Part shown: piece after piece, positions 62,821-64,000 of the stretch
How the letters are laid out: every line of letters starts with the position of its first letter
How positions within the stretch are numbered: the first letter of the stretch is position 1
Source: Neonectria sp. B-13
Lineage: Eukaryota; Ascomycota; Sordariomycetes; Hypocreales; Nectriaceae
NCBI GenBank assembly: GCA_002682825.1
Contig: NOKP01000019.1
Location: 744,001-808,000 of the forward strand
DNA length: 64,000 nucleotides
Direction of reading: 5' to 3'
Notes under the pieces: generated by a model
Database searches by the model: none
What the model was told of the DNA's origin: nothing
What the model saw: only the letters and a program-made list of their open reading frames with translations
Translations under genes and position numbers: made by a program

Positions 62821-64000
62821 CCGACAGGTAGCTATCTGGCAGTCCAGCCCTTATCACACCGCTAGTGCTGCAGCGTACACCAATGTCAATCCTGCTGGGT
62901 GTGCCATAGAGCACGAAGTGAGCATTCCTTCGGGTGTACCTGCATATCGGTGGAACAGTAACAGCAAGGGCATACCTGTAGGCAGGCTTGCAGCCGCTAA
63001 AGACTTCATAGGCTTGGCTCATGGGCGTCAAGTGCAGAACACACACACTCAACCTTGGTGGGCCAGCACCGGAAACCCAACTACTGTTCGGGAGCATATT
63101 GATGGATTTATGGCGTACTCCTGCGGGGCATTGCCGGTTGGGGGCTGCCATCTCGGTTGTATAGCAACAGCTCAGCCCGCCCAGGCAGGGTGTGCCATTG
63201 TCATTACCGGCGCATATAGGATGATATTTTCACTGGGAGTAGTAACGTGCAGCAGGTCTTTAAGTTATGTATATATCGTTTCACAATGAAATGGGATAGA
63301 TGTGACCATGCCCACCCTCCCCTTCATCGTCCTCGCCCTCTTCCTCTGCCGATCTCAACGCCTGATTCACAGATCGATTGGCAATTCCGGTCGCAATGTG
63401 TCTCCATGCACTAAAGTTCAATCACTGCTCCGAAACTGCACGCTATACCGTTGCATCACCCTCGCCCGGTCACTCGCTCATTTTCGCTCTCGAAATCACC
63501 TCATGAACCCTGTCTCTTTTCTCTTCTTCCTCATCCTCGCCTTTGCATTCACTCCCCATCTTCATTTTATTCCGGCTTCCTCTATTGAAATCTTCAACTA
63601 TCTATTCCGGTTGTAACATTTAGCGAGGCGACACGCTCTACAGTGGACACGGCCCCCCCAGATATGCTCAGTGTTCATTAGCGCATCGAAGCGATTAGGC
63701 GAAGGCCTCAGCCGAGGGCTGCATTAGCACTTTCAGGCATGATGCCTACATTGCAGGATAGACTTGTTTAGGCTTCTTGCCGTGAGAAGCCGAAAGGAAT
63801 GCTCCACGATTATCGTACTGAAGTCAACACCGCTGGCACTTTGGGACTTTGGCCATGGTTGGGACTTTGGGACGCTAACAAGCTGACCGCATTGACCTTC
63901 ACAGCCACTCAGCTGCCTCCAAGGAGTAAATGCCCTCCATAAGACCCTCTGTTGACGTAGTTGGAACCATTGCATTCGGGACTTCTGTCGTGTTTGTTGG
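62821..64000. other. Terminal interval without a gene
   Basis: 1.2 kb to the window edge. The frame at 62729-63289 overlaps the kinase remnant and continues as low-quality open sequence. That at 63302-63616 starts with a hydrophobic stretch (MPTLPFIVLALFLCRSQ) but has no domain. Neither is believed. Confidence 0.4.

Noticed and set aside
63302..63616. Hydrophobic small protein
   Set aside because: Low-complexity TC-rich DNA on one strand explains the Leu/Ser/Phe content.
1..64000. Secondary-metabolite or siderophore gene cluster
   Set aside because: Three regulators, a dioxygenase and an MFS transporter are present, but there is no backbone enzyme (PKS, NRPS, terpene synthase) in the window.
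1..64000. tRNA or rRNA genes
   Set aside because: No convincing A/B box pair or rRNA segment was recognised by eye; a tRNAscan run would be needed to exclude them.

Overview
The window is nuclear DNA of a filamentous ascomycete, most likely a Sordariomycete and possibly Hypocreales. The reasons are dense short spliceosomal introns (about 47-104 nt, GT-AG, with CTRAY-like branch sites), Zn2Cys6 regulators, and fungal-only families: DUF7702-type, DUF7923/CCCH, zf-3CxxC, PD-(D/E)XK orphans, and a killer-toxin-like class C chitinase. The taxon is inferred from family content, not from a marker gene. Nearly all gene models here were rebuilt by hand from splice sites and frame continuity; spliced lengths divisible by three support them.

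1-9.5 kb: two divergent Zn2Cys6 regulators (70-1691 minus, CTF1/Far-like; 2086-4507 plus), a BTB/POZ relic with an in-frame stop, a three-exon PD-(D/E)XK nuclease-like gene, and an orphan two-exon gene. 9.5-20 kb: a 34-base G run, a secreted tannase/feruloyl esterase, a third Zn2Cys6 regulator divergent from a seven-helix DUF7702-like membrane protein, then a 100-N assembly gap followed by a TACTAAA array. 20-30 kb: a decayed metallophosphoesterase, an orphan gene, a 2OG-Fe(II) dioxygenase, a DUF7923/CCCH zinc-finger protein and a C-terminally anchored fungal orphan.

30-46 kb is the most striking part. A chimeric gene (30527-33481) joins a chymotrypsin-fold domain with a Cys nucleophile, ankyrin repeats, an RRM very like Scw1/Whi3, and C2H2 fingers. 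Beyond an AT-rich palindromic block lie a secreted five-LysM protein and, divergent from it, a 13-exon gene (37075-43936, about 1974 aa). That gene encodes a secreted LysM/hevein/GH18 killer-toxin-like chitinase fused to a subtilase-like domain. The LysM gene and the chitinase plausibly act together on chitin at the cell surface or in the host or competitor wall. A DUF3632-like gene follows.

46-64 kb: a siderophore-type MFS transporter, a fungal seven-helix receptor with a GC-AG intron, a peroxisomal acyl-CoA oxidase with an SKL signal and two CCTCGG fatty-acid-response motifs upstream, a zf-3CxxC protein, and a broken protein kinase. Long gene-poor gaps and several decayed genes (BTB, phosphoesterase, kinase) give the window an accessory, slowly eroding character.
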